Below are positions 34,844 through 44,477 of a DNA stretch of 64,000 nt, in pieces. This DNA comes from Streptomyces sp. TRM49041 (lineage in GTDB: Bacteria > Actinomycetota > Actinomycetes > Streptomycetales > Streptomycetaceae), in assembly GCF_008271805.1 (NCBI RefSeq), contig NZ_VSRY01000152.1:248001-312000 (forward strand), read 5' to 3'. The position numbers and the translations under genes were made by a program. Each line of letters opens with the position of its first letter. Positions within the stretch are counted from its first letter, which is position 1. The notes beneath the pieces are model-generated. The model searched no databases, had not been told where the DNA came from, and worked only from the letters and a program-made list of their open reading frames with translations.

Positions 34844-35249
34844 TCTCTCGGGGGTGCGGCGGGTCGTGGAGGGGATGCTCGACGACGAGGTCCAGCTGTG
34901 GAGGGATGCGGACGGCGCCTCTGGCGACGAACTGGACGAGCAGACAGGAGCGTTGAAGCCTGAAGGCGGGGTGGCGGTTCTGCTGTGGGAAGGGTCAGGG
35001 GCGATCGTACGGCCCGGACAGCTTTCGCCCGTCCCGCCCCTGGATGGGGCTCCCGCCGCGCTCCCCGGTTCGACCGCGTACCGGGCGCTGCTGCCGTTGT
35101 CGGCGCCGCCGATGATGCCCGACGACGTACTGAGCGTGCCCCGGTCCGCGCGAGACGAGCAGCTCGTCGGGCGCCGGTTCCGGGTGGCGGAGGTCGCGGT
35201 CGGTACGTACGCGGTGGTGCGCATGGTGCGCTTGGAGGTGATCGGCTGA
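34833..35249 (+). CDS. Head closure protein (DUF6093-like)
   Basis: The 138-aa protein begins MALDLSGVRRVVEGMLDDEVQLWRD and continues with a beta-barrel-like region (YRALLPLSAPPMMPDDVLSV), matching the DUF6093 group found in this position in actinophages. That group acts as a head-closure or stopper protein under the connector. GTG start, overlapping the previous gene. The stop overlaps the next ATG (TGATG). Confidence 0.68.
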   Translation: MALDLSGVRRVVEGMLDDEVQLWRDADGASGDELDEQTGALKPEGGVAVLLWEGSGAIVRPGQLSPVPPLDGAPAALPGSTAYRALLPLSAPPMMPDDVLSVPRSARDEQLVGRRFRVAEVAVGTYAVVRMVRLEVIG

Positions 35250-35677
35250 TGGCGGTGAACCCGCACCCCAACGCCCATCCCGACGCGGCGGCGTTCCGCG
35301 ACCCGATCGAGCTGGCTGCCGCCCTCACGCGCCTCGGGCCGGCTGTCCGGGCCCGTACGCGGGCGATCACCCGGCACCACGCGATGCTGCTGCGGGTGCG
35401 GATCCAGAAGAACGCCTCCGGGCGACCGGGGCCGAACGTGATCACTGGGCAGTACCGAGCTTCCTGGGACGTGAAGGTGACCGCAGGCGGAGGGCGCGTG
35501 AGTGCGGTGGTGTTCACGGACGCGCCGCAGTCACGGCGGCTGGAGTACGGGTTCGTCGGCGTCGACCGGCTGGGGCGCCGGTACCGGCAGCCGCCCTATC
35601 CGCACATCGAGCCCGCGTTCCGGCAGACCGAGCCCGGGTTTCTGGACGCCCTGCGCAAGGGGGTGCTGCCACGGTGA
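35249..35677 (+). CDS. HK97 gp10-like head-tail joining / tail completion protein
   Basis: The 142-aa protein has the gp10-like pattern: a helical start (LTRLGPAVRARTRAITRHHAMLLRVRIQKNA), then NVITGQYRASWDVKV and a C-terminal PYPHIEPAFRQTEPGFLDAL. These proteins sit at the head-tail interface or complete the tail tube. It overlaps both neighbours by 1-4 bases, indicating coupled translation in the connector operon. Confidence 0.72.
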   Translation: MAVNPHPNAHPDAAAFRDPIELAAALTRLGPAVRARTRAITRHHAMLLRVRIQKNASGRPGPNVITGQYRASWDVKVTAGGGRVSAVVFTDAPQSRRLEYGFVGVDRLGRRYRQPPYPHIEPAFRQTEPGFLDALRKGVLPR

Positions 35678-36096
35678 GCCCCCCTCGGCTGCCGCTGACG
35701 CGGGCGCTCGTCAACGTGCTCGGCGCCGGCACAGGTCGGCCGTGTGGGCTTGGCGTGCTGCCGCGGACGGCGGACGGAAAGACCGCGGCCTTTCCGTATC
35801 TGATCCTCGACAGCCTGCCCGGTGAGTTCTCCGGTCCGTCGTTCGGGGACTGGCAGGCCGACGCGACCTGGACGTACCAGGCGACGAGCGTGGGCGAGCG
35901 AGCCGATCAGGCACAGTGGCTCGGTGACCGGGTGCGGGTGGTGGTTGCTGACCGGCTGAGGAACCTCGCGGTTCCCGGGATGCGCGTGATCGACCGGGAG
36001 TTGACCTACGACGCCGACGGAGAACCGGTTGACGGCTCACAGGGCAGTATCGTTACCTACGTGCAGCGGTTCACGATCACCGTGACGCCTGCCTGA
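35674..36096 (+). CDS. Tail terminator protein
   Basis: The 140-aa product starts at GTG in a GTGA overlap. The arrangement LTRALVNVLGAG at the start, FPYLILDSLPGEFSG in the middle and a C-terminal IVTYVQRFTITVTPA follows the lambda gpU/tail-terminator pattern. It immediately precedes the tail tube gene, where the terminator usually sits. It caps tail growth and joins the tail to the head. Confidence 0.68.
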   Translation: MSPPRLPLTRALVNVLGAGTGRPCGLGVLPRTADGKTAAFPYLILDSLPGEFSGPSFGDWQADATWTYQATSVGERADQAQWLGDRVRVVVADRLRNLAVPGMRVIDRELTYDADGEPVDGSQGSIVTYVQRFTITVTPA

Positions 36097-36172
36097 TCCT
36101 CTTCTCACCGCGGAGCCACGCGGACGCCCGGCCGACGAACGTGCCCGGCGCAGCACCCTTCCGGGAGTGCCC

Positions 36173-36670
36173 GTGGCTCAGCAGCGCTTCATGCGGCGCG
36201 GCATCACCAAGATCCTCTGGTTGAAGGATGTCGCCGCCGAGACCATGATCCCCACTCGTGTGGAGATCTCCGCTCCGAACGCGACCGACCTGACCGAGGC
36301 GATCAGCGATGTCGACGGCTGGTCGCTGACGAACGAGGCGATCGAGACGCCGGACATGGCGTCGACCTTCTCGTCCTCGATCCCGGGGAACGACAAGGCC
36401 GACAACTCCTCGATCACCTTCTACGAGGACCAGCTCAGCGACACCATCGAGACCCTGCTGCCCAAGGGCGCGATCGGCTTCGTCGTCTTCCTGCGCAAGG
36501 GCGACGTCCCCGGGTCGAAGTCGATGGACACCTTCCCGGTGCAGGTGGCCTCGCGCGCCGCGCAGTACAACGCGGGCAACGAGGCCGCGAAGTTCCAAGC
36601 GATCTTCTCGATCACCTCCCCGCCGGCGCTCGACGCCGCCGTCCCGGCCGCCTCGACGGGGACCGCCTGA
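36173..36670 (+). CDS. Major tail tube protein
   Basis: The 165-aa protein has the tail-tube arrangement: an N-terminal arm (GITKILWLKDVAAETMIPTRVEIS), a beta-sandwich with MASTFSSSIPGNDKADNSSITFYEDQ, and a C-terminal strand before an Ala-rich tail. It directly precedes the frameshifted tail chaperone, which is the expected order. GGGAG at 36163-36167 supports the GTG at 36173 (an in-frame GTG at 36167 is also possible). The stop overlaps the next ATG. Confidence 0.85.
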   Translation: MAQQRFMRRGITKILWLKDVAAETMIPTRVEISAPNATDLTEAISDVDGWSLTNEAIETPDMASTFSSSIPGNDKADNSSITFYEDQLSDTIETLLPKGAIGFVVFLRKGDVPGSKSMDTFPVQVASRAAQYNAGNEAAKFQAIFSITSPPALDAAVPAASTGTA

Positions 36671-37206
36671 TGGCCGCCGGGAGCAAGGGCGCGGTGTCGT
36701 GGGAGCAGAAGATGGAGCGGCTGCGCCGCCGCTCGCTTCCAGAGCGCGTTCTTCGGATCTGCGACGACACAGCACCGCAGGCAGAGTACGACGAGGCCAG
36801 GCGGGCCGCCGACCGGGCCCGACTGCTGGCCGAGAGCGACACGGACAACGGCGTGTTCGCCGAGCGGGCCCGCCTCGCCGCCGAGCGCTGCGAGGCGGCG
36901 CGCGAGGCGCTCGACAGGGCGTCGGTCTACCTCACCTTCCGCGCGCTGCCGCGCCCCGTCCTCGAGGAACTGCTTCACGCGCATCCACCGACCGACGAAC
37001 AGGCCGCCGACGGAGCCGCGTTCAACCCCGACACCTTCCCGGCCGCGCTGATCGCCGCCTCCAGCACGGACGGCATGAGCGAGGCCGAGGCCCGCGAGCT
37101 CCTCGACTCCTGGTCGGCGCCGGACGCGAACGCCCTGTGGGAGGCGGCCTGGGAGGTGCAGCAGGAGGGCCGGGCCGACAAGGCCGCCGACCTGGGAAAA
37201 GGCTGA
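36670..37206 (+). CDS. Tail assembly chaperone, zero-frame product (gpG-like)
   Basis: The 178-aa zero-frame product ends in DLGKG at 37206. It is helical, with a basic start and a segment AFNPDTFPAALIAASS common to actinophage chaperones. It precedes the tape measure gene and shares its N-terminus with a longer -1 frameshift product. Together they hold the tape measure and recruit tail tube subunits. The stop lies 1 codon past the GGGAAAA slip site. Confidence 0.82.
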   Translation: MAAGSKGAVSWEQKMERLRRRSLPERVLRICDDTAPQAEYDEARRAADRARLLAESDTDNGVFAERARLAAERCEAAREALDRASVYLTFRALPRPVLEELLHAHPPTDEQAADGAAFNPDTFPAALIAASSTDGMSEAEARELLDSWSAPDANALWEAAWEVQQEGRADKAADLGKG

Positions 37207-37568
37207 CGGCCGACCCGCGGCTGCGGGCCGAGCTGGAGCTGTGCGAGCGGTACGGCATCCCGCACTCGCAGTTCCTCGGCGGGGACGGCCGCTGGAGCGA
37301 CCTGGACCGGGCCAAGGCCCATGCCTGGCAGCAGTGGCAGCGCACGCTGTGCCCGGACTGCCGTACGCGGGCGGAGGAGTGGGATCCGGCCAAGGGCGGC
37401 CACCAGCACGCGTACGTCACGGACACCGTGCGCTGCCCGGGCTGCGAGCTGATCGCCCAGGAGCGCGACCACGTACCCGAGGGCCGCCCCGGCTACGGCA
37501 TCAAGATCACGCTGCTGCCGCGCCAGGCGTACGAGGCGCTGCACCGCGACAACGACACAACAAGGTGA
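36670..37568 (+). CDS. Tail assembly chaperone, -1 frameshift fusion (gpGT-like)
   Basis: Slipping back one base at GGGAAAA (37194-37200) joins the first 177 residues to about 122 more, reading KRLTADPRLRAELELCERYGIPHSQFLGG and on to 37568. The extension contains cysteine pairs (CPDCRTR and CPGC) and ends in TLLPRQAYEALHRDND. The -1 frame has no good start of its own near the junction, which supports fusion. This is the standard mechanism of siphovirus tail chaperones. Confidence 0.85.
37194..37200 (+). promoter_or_regulatory. Programmed -1 ribosomal frameshift site GGGAAAA
   Basis: The heptamer reads G GGA AAA in the zero frame, a canonical XXXYYYZ slippery sequence. The zero-frame TGA follows 3 bases later at 37204-37206, and the -1 frame stays open for over 360 bases. 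Confidence 0.88.
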
Positions 37569-37577
37569 GGCCGGAGA

Positions 37578-40500
37578 GTGGCGACGTACAACCTCACCGT
37601 CCAGCTGACGGCGCAGGCCAACAGCCTGATCTCCGGGCTGCGTTCGGCCGCCGACGCCGCCCGTGACCTGGGCCGCCGCACCCGGGATCTCGACCGTCGC
37701 CTCGCCGGTCTCGACGCGTCCAGCCGCCGCACCGCCCGGCAGATCGACCTTCTCGGCGCCCGTGCCCAGGCCACCGCCTCCCGCCTCACCGCCCTCGGTG
37801 CCCGGGGCGGCCAGACCGGCGACCGTCTGCGCCGCGCGGGCAGCGACGCCGGCGTCCTGGAACGCTCCCTCAAAGGCGCCGGCCGACAGGCGGGCGCGCT
37901 CAGCCGCCTCCTTGCCGGAGGCGCCCTCGTCCTGGGCTCCGGCCAGCTCATCGAAGAGGGCAACCGCTACCAGCGGCAGATGAACATCTTCCAGGCGGTG
38001 ACCGGGGCCACCGCCGGGCAGATGCAGCGCGCCGCCTGGATGGCCAACCAGCTCGGCAACGACCTGACCCTGCCGACCACCACCGCGGCCGACGCCGCCG
38101 AGGCGATGGTGGAGCTGGCGAAGGCCGGTTTCCGTACCGACCAGGCCATCTCCGCGACCCGAGCCTCGCTACAGCTCGCCTCCGCCGCCGGGGTCAACGC
38201 GGCCGACTCGGCCCGCTACCTCGGCGACATCATGGACCAGTTCGGCCTTGGCGCCGACCAGGCCGCCCGCGCCGCCGACATCCTCGCCGCCACCGCGAAC
38301 AACGCCTCCGGCGGCATCATCGACATCTACTACGCCATGCGGTACGCCGGTCCGGTCGCCGCTGGCCTCGGCGTGAGCATGGAGGACGCCGCCTCCGCGG
38401 TCGGCATGCTCGGCAAGGCCGGCATCCTCGGCCAGACCGCCGGCACCGCGCTGCGCGGCATGATGGCCAACCTCGCCGCACCCACCAAGGACATGCGCCG
38501 GGGGCTGAAGGCCCTCGGCATCGAGGCATGGGACACCCAGGGCCGGTTCAAGGGCCTGCGGTACGTCATCGGAGAACTGTCCCGCGCCCAGCACGAGATG
38601 TCGCAGCAGGACTTCACCGCCGCGGTGAAGAGAGCGATGGGCAAGCCCGCCATGTCCGGCGCCATCGCGCTCGCCCACCAGGGCACCGAGTCCTTCGACG
38701 CGCTCAACCTCGCCGTGCGCCAGACGGGGGCGGCCGCGCAGATCACCGCCGCCCGCGGCCAGGGCCTGGCGGGCGCGATGACGCTGCTGCGGAAGCAGAC
38801 GCGGCAGACCGGGCTGGCGCTATACGACGCGATGGCGCCGGGCCTGGAGTACGTGACCCGGCTCATGACGAGTGGGCTGTCCGGCGCGACGCCGTATCTC
38901 GTCGCCGCGATCGAATACGGGCGCGACCTGGCCACCCTCTACGGGCCGGAGCTCAAGCAGCGGGCCCGGGAGGGTCTGGGCGGCCTGATCGACGAGGCGG
39001 AGCAGCTCCTCGGCCCACTGAAGGTGATCGGCGAGGACGCCTTGGCATCCGGGCTGAACCTGCTGATCAACGCGGGCCGCGCCCTGGGCGACGTCCTGGA
39101 CAACCTCACCCAGGGCGCGGAGCCCATCGCCGACGCCCTCGGGGAGCTCGCGGACGGTTCCGATGGTGTGGCGAACGCCCTGGACGTCCTGGTCATCGCC
39201 GGGAACCTCGCCCTGTCTGCTGTGGCCGGTCTGTCGGCCGTCCTGGTGCCGGTGGGAGAGGTCGTCGGGGGTCTGGTGCGTGCCTTCGGCGCGCTGCCCG
39301 GGCCGGTGCAGAGCGCGATTGCCGCGATGTTCCTGGCCCGGCGGGTCGGGCCGATCCTGGGTGGGCTCGCCTCGACCGTGGGTGGCCGGCTGACCGGGGC
39401 GTGGCAGAGCTTCAACGGGCAGATGAGGGTTCAGCAGAGCCTCGCCGCCATGAGCAGCGCGCACATCGGAAGGCTCGGTGCGGCCTTCGCGGTGCTCCAG
39501 ACCCGCGTCCCGATCGTCGGCCAGATGGGGGCCGCCTTCCGCAGCGCGCAGGGCCCGGCCGCAGGCTTCACCAGCACGCTCACGGGAATGGCCCGCGCGG
39601 CCGGTGTCGGACTGCGGGGCGCGATGTCCGGGCTGGTGGGATTCATGGGCGGCCCGTGGGGCGCCGCGCTGGTCGGCGTCACCCTCGGACTCGGGCTCCT
39701 CGCCTCGCACCAGGAGAAGGCCGCCCGCGCGGCTGCCGAGCACGAGCAGCGGGTGAGCACGCTGACCGACGCTCTGCGCGAGTCCGGCGGCGTGATCGAC
39801 GACAACGTACGCCGAGCCGCCGCCCAGACCCTGCTGGACACCAAGGTCCGCGACGGCAAGGAGAAGCTCGTCGACGTCATGGAACGCGCCGGCGTCTCCA
39901 TGACTGAGCTCACCGACGTCTACCTCGGCCAGGGCCGGTCGCTGGAAAGCCTCCAAGCGGAGCTGAACGCGACGGCCGAGGCGAACGTCAGGTGGATCGC
40001 GACGCAGGGCGGCGCCGCCAAGGCGTACACGGACACCGGGCTCAAGGCCGCGCAGGCCGCTGACGCGCTCGGAGAGGTCAAGGGCGAGATGGCGGAGAGC
40101 ATCAAGAACGCCAAGCGCCTCGCCGACGCCAGCAGCGACACGAAGAGCGGGGCGAGCGCGTACGACCGGCTCAAGACCGCCGTCGGAGCACTCGCGGACA
40201 AGACCGCCGACGCCGACACCCGCACCCGCGCGCTCAGGGACGCCCTCGACCTGCTCTCCGGCGGCAGCATCTCCCTCCAGGCCGCTGAGGCGCGCGTGAA
40301 CAGCGCCATCCTCAACGTGAACGAGGCCCTGGACGACGGGATCGACAAGGCCGACGGCTTCGGCGAAGCCCTGTTGAACAGCAACGGGACGCTGAACACC
40401 ACGAGCCGCAACGGCCAGCAGCTCTACCAGTCCCTCACGTCCCTGAGCGATGCCGCCGCCGACGCCGCGGTCTCGGCGTACGCGCTCGCCCAGCAGAACG

Positions 40501-42635
40501 GCAAGTCGCTGCCCGAGTCCCTGGCCGCCGCCCGCGAGCAGATGGACAAGGCGCGCACGGCCGCGGTCAAGGCCGCCCAGGGCTACGGGCTGGTGCCCGA
40601 GCAGGCGGAGGCGGTCGCGGACAGTCTCGGCCTGCTGCCGTCCAAGGTGTCGCTGCTGCTGGAGACCGAGGGCATGGACTCCACGCTTGCGGATCTCCTC
40701 GCCGTGCAGGCCGAGTTCGACCGGCTGCCGAAGGCGACCACGATCCGTGTGGACTCGCTCAGCGAGGCGGCCCAGAAGAAGCTGAAGGACCTCGGCTTCA
40801 CCGTGAAGACCGTCCCCGGCACCCGGGAAATCAAGATCACGGCTCCGACAAAGGGTGCTCGCGGCGACCTGAAGGCCCTCATCGACCAGCTCGGCACCGT
40901 CCCCGGCAGCAAGAACGTCAGGGTCAGCGCCGCCACACTGGGTGCCCTTGCCGCCCTGCAGGCCGTGCAGGACAAGCTGCGCAGCACACCGAACGCGAAG
41001 ACGGTCACAATCAGCGCGCCGACCGAGGCAGCACGACAGCAGATGGAGGCCCTCGGTTTCAAGATCCGCACTCTGCCTGATGGCAAGGCCGAGGTCACCG
41101 TGCCCGTTCAGCCGCCGCTGAGCGCCCTCGGCACCATCCAGGGAGCGATCGACAGCCTGCGCGGAAAGACGGTCACGATCACGACACGCCGTGTCGAGCA
41201 GTACCTCGTCTCGCCCACTGGCGAGACCCGCAACCTCAAGAGGCGCACGCCGGGTTCCTACGCGGACGGCGCTGTCGTCTCGTACTACGCCGTCGGCGGC
41301 GTCCGGGAGAACCACGTCGCGCAGATCGCCCCGGCCGGCTCCTGGCGGGTGTGGGCGGAGCCGGAGACCCAGGGCGAGGCGTACGTGCCGCTCGCCGTGA
41401 GCAAGCGCCCCCGCAGCAAGGCGATCGTCGAGGAGGTCGTCCGGCGCTTCGGCGGCGACGTCACCTGGTACGCGGGCGGCGGCCTGTCCGGTTGGTCCTA
41501 CGACCCCTCCGGCGGCGGGAGCGAGCTGGTGTCGGTGTCGTCGATCCGGTCGGACTCCATGCGCACCGTGAAGCGGAAGGGCAAGGAGGTCGAGGTCTTC
41601 GACCTGTCGAGGTTCGAGAAGAACCTCGACACGGCGGTGCGACGGACGGAGCGGTGGCGCAAGGACTTGCGCACCGTCGCCCGGCGCGCCGGCCAGGACG
41701 TGGCCGACGCGCTCGAAGCCATGGGCGAGGACGGCATCGAGCTGACTCACAAGATGGCCACCGGCTCGTCGAAGTACCTCAAGGAGATGGCCTCCGACCT
41801 TCAGCGGCTGGGCCTGGTCGCGAAGGCGACCCTCGGCGACTTCACCGCCCAGCTCCGCCAGGCCGTGAAGGACCAAAGCGCCTTCGAGCAGAACCTGGCC
41901 AAGCTCGCCGCCCTCGGCTACGGCGACCTCGCCGCGCGACTCGCCGAACAGGGCGACGAGGCGGCAGAGAAGCTGGCCGCCGAGGCCGTGAAAAACCCGA
42001 AGAGGGCGCGGCAGGCCAACGACGTGGCGAGGGCGGCCGCCAGGACCCTCGCGGCCGAGGACCTCACCGACCTGCTGACCATCATCAGCGCGATCAGGAC
42101 GAGCACCACCGGCATCCACAAGGTCGCCGACGCGACCGGCCTGGAGGAGGACCGGATCATCGAGGTCGCCAACCGCGCCCAGTCCCGCATCAGGTCCGCG
42201 CTCGGCACCCGCGCGACCAGGTTCCTCTCCGACCTCGCGAAGGCCAACAAGGGCCTGGCGTACGCCAACGGCGGCATCTGGGAGCCCGGCATCTACTCCT
42301 CGCGCTCCGCCCTGATCAAGTTCGCCGAGGCGAGCACCGGGGGAGAGGCGTTCATCCCGCTCGCACCGGCCAAACGCGCTGCGTCGACTGCAGTCCTCAC
42401 GGACGTCGCTCAGCGCTTCGGGTTCCAACTCGCCCCGGCGGACGTGGCTCCCACCCCCGTCCACACAGTCGACGCCTGCCCGGCAGAAACCGTTCAAGTC
42501 GTCGTCGTACGCGAGCGGCAGCCGCTGATCGGCACCATGCCCGTCACCGTCACTTCGACGCAGGCCACCCCGCAGCAGATCGGAGCCGAGGTCATGCGTC
42601 GCCTCCGCAATGCCCAGAGAGGAGGCCGACTTTGA
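37578..42635 (+). CDS. Tape measure protein
   Basis: At 1685 aa this is the longest gene in the window, as expected of a tail-length ruler. The N-terminus is a long Ala/Arg coiled coil (residues 1-110). A PhageMin_Tail-like core follows (AVTGATAGQMQRAAWMANQL, then DAAEAMVELAKAGFRTDQAI). Central hydrophobic segments come next (e.g. LNVLVIAGNLALSAVAGLSA-like and GAALVGVTLGLGLLAS), then several imperfect repeats containing PGTREIKITAPTKGAR-type units, and two copies of a YANGG-type C-terminal motif with FIPLA. It starts at GTG 37578 with GAGG 7 bases upstream. At about 1 residue per 1.5 angstrom the predicted tail is near 250 nm. Confidence 0.9.
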   Translation: MATYNLTVQLTAQANSLISGLRSAADAARDLGRRTRDLDRRLAGLDASSRRTARQIDLLGARAQATASRLTALGARGGQTGDRLRRAGSDAGVLERSLKGAGRQAGALSRLLAGGALVLGSGQLIEEGNRYQRQMNIFQAVTGATAGQMQRAAWMANQLGNDLTLPTTTAADAAEAMVELAKAGFRTDQAISATRASLQLASAAGVNAADSARYLGDIMDQFGLGADQAARAADILAATANNASGGIIDIYYAMRYAGPVAAGLGVSMEDAASAVGMLGKAGILGQTAGTALRGMMANLAAPTKDMRRGLKALGIEAWDTQGRFKGLRYVIGELSRAQHEMSQQDFTAAVKRAMGKPAMSGAIALAHQGTESFDALNLAVRQTGAAAQITAARGQGLAGAMTLLRKQTRQTGLALYDAMAPGLEYVTRLMTSGLSGATPYLVAAIEYGRDLATLYGPELKQRAREGLGGLIDEAEQLLGPLKVIGEDALASGLNLLINAGRALGDVLDNLTQGAEPIADALGELADGSDGVANALDVLVIAGNLALSAVAGLSAVLVPVGEVVGGLVRAFGALPGPVQSAIAAMFLARRVGPILGGLASTVGGRLTGAWQSFNGQMRVQQSLAAMSSAHIGRLGAAFAVLQTRVPIVGQMGAAFRSAQGPAAGFTSTLTGMARAAGVGLRGAMSGLVGFMGGPWGAALVGVTLGLGLLASHQEKAARAAAEHEQRVSTLTDALRESGGVIDDNVRRAAAQTLLDTKVRDGKEKLVDVMERAGVSMTELTDVYLGQGRSLESLQAELNATAEANVRWIATQGGAAKAYTDTGLKAAQAADALGEVKGEMAESIKNAKRLADASSDTKSGASAYDRLKTAVGALADKTADADTRTRALRDALDLLSGGSISLQAAEARVNSAILNVNEALDDGIDKADGFGEALLNSNGTLNTTSRNGQQLYQSLTSLSDAAADAAVSAYALAQQNGKSLPESLAAAREQMDKARTAAVKAAQGYGLVPEQAEAVADSLGLLPSKVSLLLETEGMDSTLADLLAVQAEFDRLPKATTIRVDSLSEAAQKKLKDLGFTVKTVPGTREIKITAPTKGARGDLKALIDQLGTVPGSKNVRVSAATLGALAALQAVQDKLRSTPNAKTVTISAPTEAARQQMEALGFKIRTLPDGKAEVTVPVQPPLSALGTIQGAIDSLRGKTVTITTRRVEQYLVSPTGETRNLKRRTPGSYADGAVVSYYAVGGVRENHVAQIAPAGSWRVWAEPETQGEAYVPLAVSKRPRSKAIVEEVVRRFGGDVTWYAGGGLSGWSYDPSGGGSELVSVSSIRSDSMRTVKRKGKEVEVFDLSRFEKNLDTAVRRTERWRKDLRTVARRAGQDVADALEAMGEDGIELTHKMATGSSKYLKEMASDLQRLGLVAKATLGDFTAQLRQAVKDQSAFEQNLAKLAALGYGDLAARLAEQGDEAAEKLAAEAVKNPKRARQANDVARAAARTLAAEDLTDLLTIISAIRTSTTGIHKVADATGLEEDRIIEVANRAQSRIRSALGTRATRFLSDLAKANKGLAYANGGIWEPGIYSSRSALIKFAEASTGGEAFIPLAPAKRAASTAVLTDVAQRFGFQLAPADVAPTPVHTVDACPAETVQVVVVRERQPLIGTMPVTVTSTQATPQQIGAEVMRRLRNAQRGGRL

Positions 42636-43528
42636 TGCTCGAGCTCGCCGATTGGCAGATCGAGGTCGCCGGTGTCGTTATCGGTCCTGGAACCGACATC
42701 CCAGTCGGAGATGTCGAGGGGCTGGGCGTCCCCGAACTCCGTACACAGGATGTGGACAACCCTGCCGGGGATGGCTCCTTCCCCGGCGTCGACCTGTACG
42801 GGCCGCGTGCGGTCCGCATCGAGGCGGGCATCCGTACGCCGGGGGATCCGGCACGCGCTCTCGATCTGCTCGCCCGCCTCCACCGCGCGGCCGACGACAC
42901 GGCGGTGCGTACGGGCCCCGGAGCGCAGACGGTACTGCGGCTGCGCTGGCCGGGCCGGACGACGCGCCGCCTGTACGGTCGGCTGCGCCGCGTGGAGGCC
43001 GGCAGCACGTCGAGCACGCTGCACGGCTGGATCCCCCTGGACATCGAGTTCGCCGCGCTCGACCCGCGCTTCCACGCCGACGACGCCTCGGCGCTGACGC
43101 TGGCCCTGTCCGCCGACGGACTGGGCGGTCTCCGCGCGCCATTGGTCGCCCCGCTGACGACCGGCGTGGCAATCCCCGACGAGCGGCGCGGCCGGGTCCA
43201 CAACGACGGAGACCTGCCGGCCTGGCCGTCGATCCGTATCACCGGCCCGTGCACCAACCCCCGCATCCGCCACGTGCAGTCCGGCCGCGTGCTCGAACTG
43301 GCCGTCTCCCTCAAGATCGGCGAGCACATCGACATCGAGACCCGTCCCGGCACCCGCTGGGCGCTGAAGAACGGCACCGGCAACCTCGCCCCCACCCTGT
43401 CCCCGGCCTCCCGCCTCGACACGTTCACCATCCCGCCCGGCAGCAGCGAGCTGTGGTGGACCGCCCGCAACTACACCAACGCCACCCGCCTGGCCGTGAC
43501 CTGGCGCGCCGCCTACGCCGCCCTGTGA
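42635..43528 (+). CDS. Distal tail protein / phage tail family protein
   Basis: The 297-aa product starts at the ATG overlapping the tape measure stop (TGATG). The N-terminal barrel (DWQIEVAGVVIGPGTDIPVGDVEGL) and the later galectin-like region (SELWWTARNYTNATRLAVTWRAAYAAL) follow the Siphovirus Dit/tail-component pattern. Dit forms the ring at the tip that carries receptor-binding proteins. Position after the tape measure supports this. Confidence 0.78.
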   Translation: MLELADWQIEVAGVVIGPGTDIPVGDVEGLGVPELRTQDVDNPAGDGSFPGVDLYGPRAVRIEAGIRTPGDPARALDLLARLHRAADDTAVRTGPGAQTVLRLRWPGRTTRRLYGRLRRVEAGSTSSTLHGWIPLDIEFAALDPRFHADDASALTLALSADGLGGLRAPLVAPLTTGVAIPDERRGRVHNDGDLPAWPSIRITGPCTNPRIRHVQSGRVLELAVSLKIGEHIDIETRPGTRWALKNGTGNLAPTLSPASRLDTFTIPPGSSELWWTARNYTNATRLAVTWRAAYAAL

Positions 43529-43544
43529 AACCGGAGAATCCCTC

Positions 43545-44474
43545 ATGACGCTGATCAACCCGCCCCTGCTCACCCACGGGGGCACCCACGAGGCCAGGGC
43601 CTTCCGCATGATGGTCCGCGACCTGGCCCGCGGCTCCCAGGGCGTGACCGAGGGCGACGACCTCAAGGTCCGGCAGCTGTCCACTCCGGCGGCCGGTGTG
43701 CGCGTCGTGGACGGTTCAGCCGTCATCCGCGGTGCCGCATGGGGCCAAGGCTCCTACACGCAGTACAACGTCGGCGACGCCGTCGTACCCGTCGCGCCGA
43801 CCGCCGCCAGCACCCGCTCCGACCTGGTTTGCCTGCGCGTGGAGGACCCGGAGTACGAGGGCACCCGCAGCCCGGAGACCGACGAGATCGGCTACTTCCA
43901 CGTCGTTAGCAACGTCTCCGCGTCCACCACCACCGTGCCGGCCGGGATGACGGCGATCCCGCTCGCCCGCATCGACATTCCGGCCAACACGGCCGTCATC
44001 ACCGACTCGATGATCAAGGATGTGCGGCGAATCGCGAACCCGCGCCGCGACCGCAAGCTGTACACGGCCTTTCCCAACACCCACTCCACCCTCAACTACA
44101 GCGACAACACGTGGCACGTCTGGCCGCCGGCCAGCCGCTGGAACGTCGCCGTACCACCGTGGGCGACGAGCGCCAAGCTCGTCACAACGATCACCGGTCT
44201 CGCACTGCGCCGGGCCGATGTCTTCGCCTGGATGAGGCAGATCATCGGCGGTACGACGGGCCAGCACATCTCCATCGACGACGACCAGGGCAACAACACC
44301 CGGCGGAACACGGTCGTCTTGGCCGACAGCATCCCAATCTCTGCCGCACAGCGTGGCACCACGGTGCCCATCCACACCGAGACGTACATGCACCGATCGG
44401 AGACAGGCGATCTGGTCACCGACGGCGCAACGACCTTCATCCTCGATGTCGAGTTCACCGAGGGCCCGGTGTGA
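43545..44474 (+). CDS. Minor tail / baseplate protein
   Basis: The 309-aa protein begins with LINPPLLTHGGTHEARAFRMMVRDLA, a pattern common to actinophage minor tail proteins, and is mostly beta-rich. It includes PAGMTAIPLARIDIPANTAVITDSMIKDVRR, like upper-baseplate or tail-spike attachment domains. Seventeen bases separate it from the distal tail gene, and three bases from the next gene. A specific role is not visible. Confidence 0.65.
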   Translation: MTLINPPLLTHGGTHEARAFRMMVRDLARGSQGVTEGDDLKVRQLSTPAAGVRVVDGSAVIRGAAWGQGSYTQYNVGDAVVPVAPTAASTRSDLVCLRVEDPEYEGTRSPETDEIGYFHVVSNVSASTTTVPAGMTAIPLARIDIPANTAVITDSMIKDVRRIANPRRDRKLYTAFPNTHSTLNYSDNTWHVWPPASRWNVAVPPWATSAKLVTTITGLALRRADVFAWMRQIIGGTTGQHISIDDDQGNNTRRNTVVLADSIPISAAQRGTTVPIHTETYMHRSETGDLVTDGATTFILDVEFTEGPV

Positions 44475-44477
44475 GTC

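Noticed and set aside
38820..42497. 1225-codon minus-strand frame opposite the tape measure gene
   Set aside because: Antisense shadow of a coding sequence with strong third-base GC; no ribosome site or recognisable domain.
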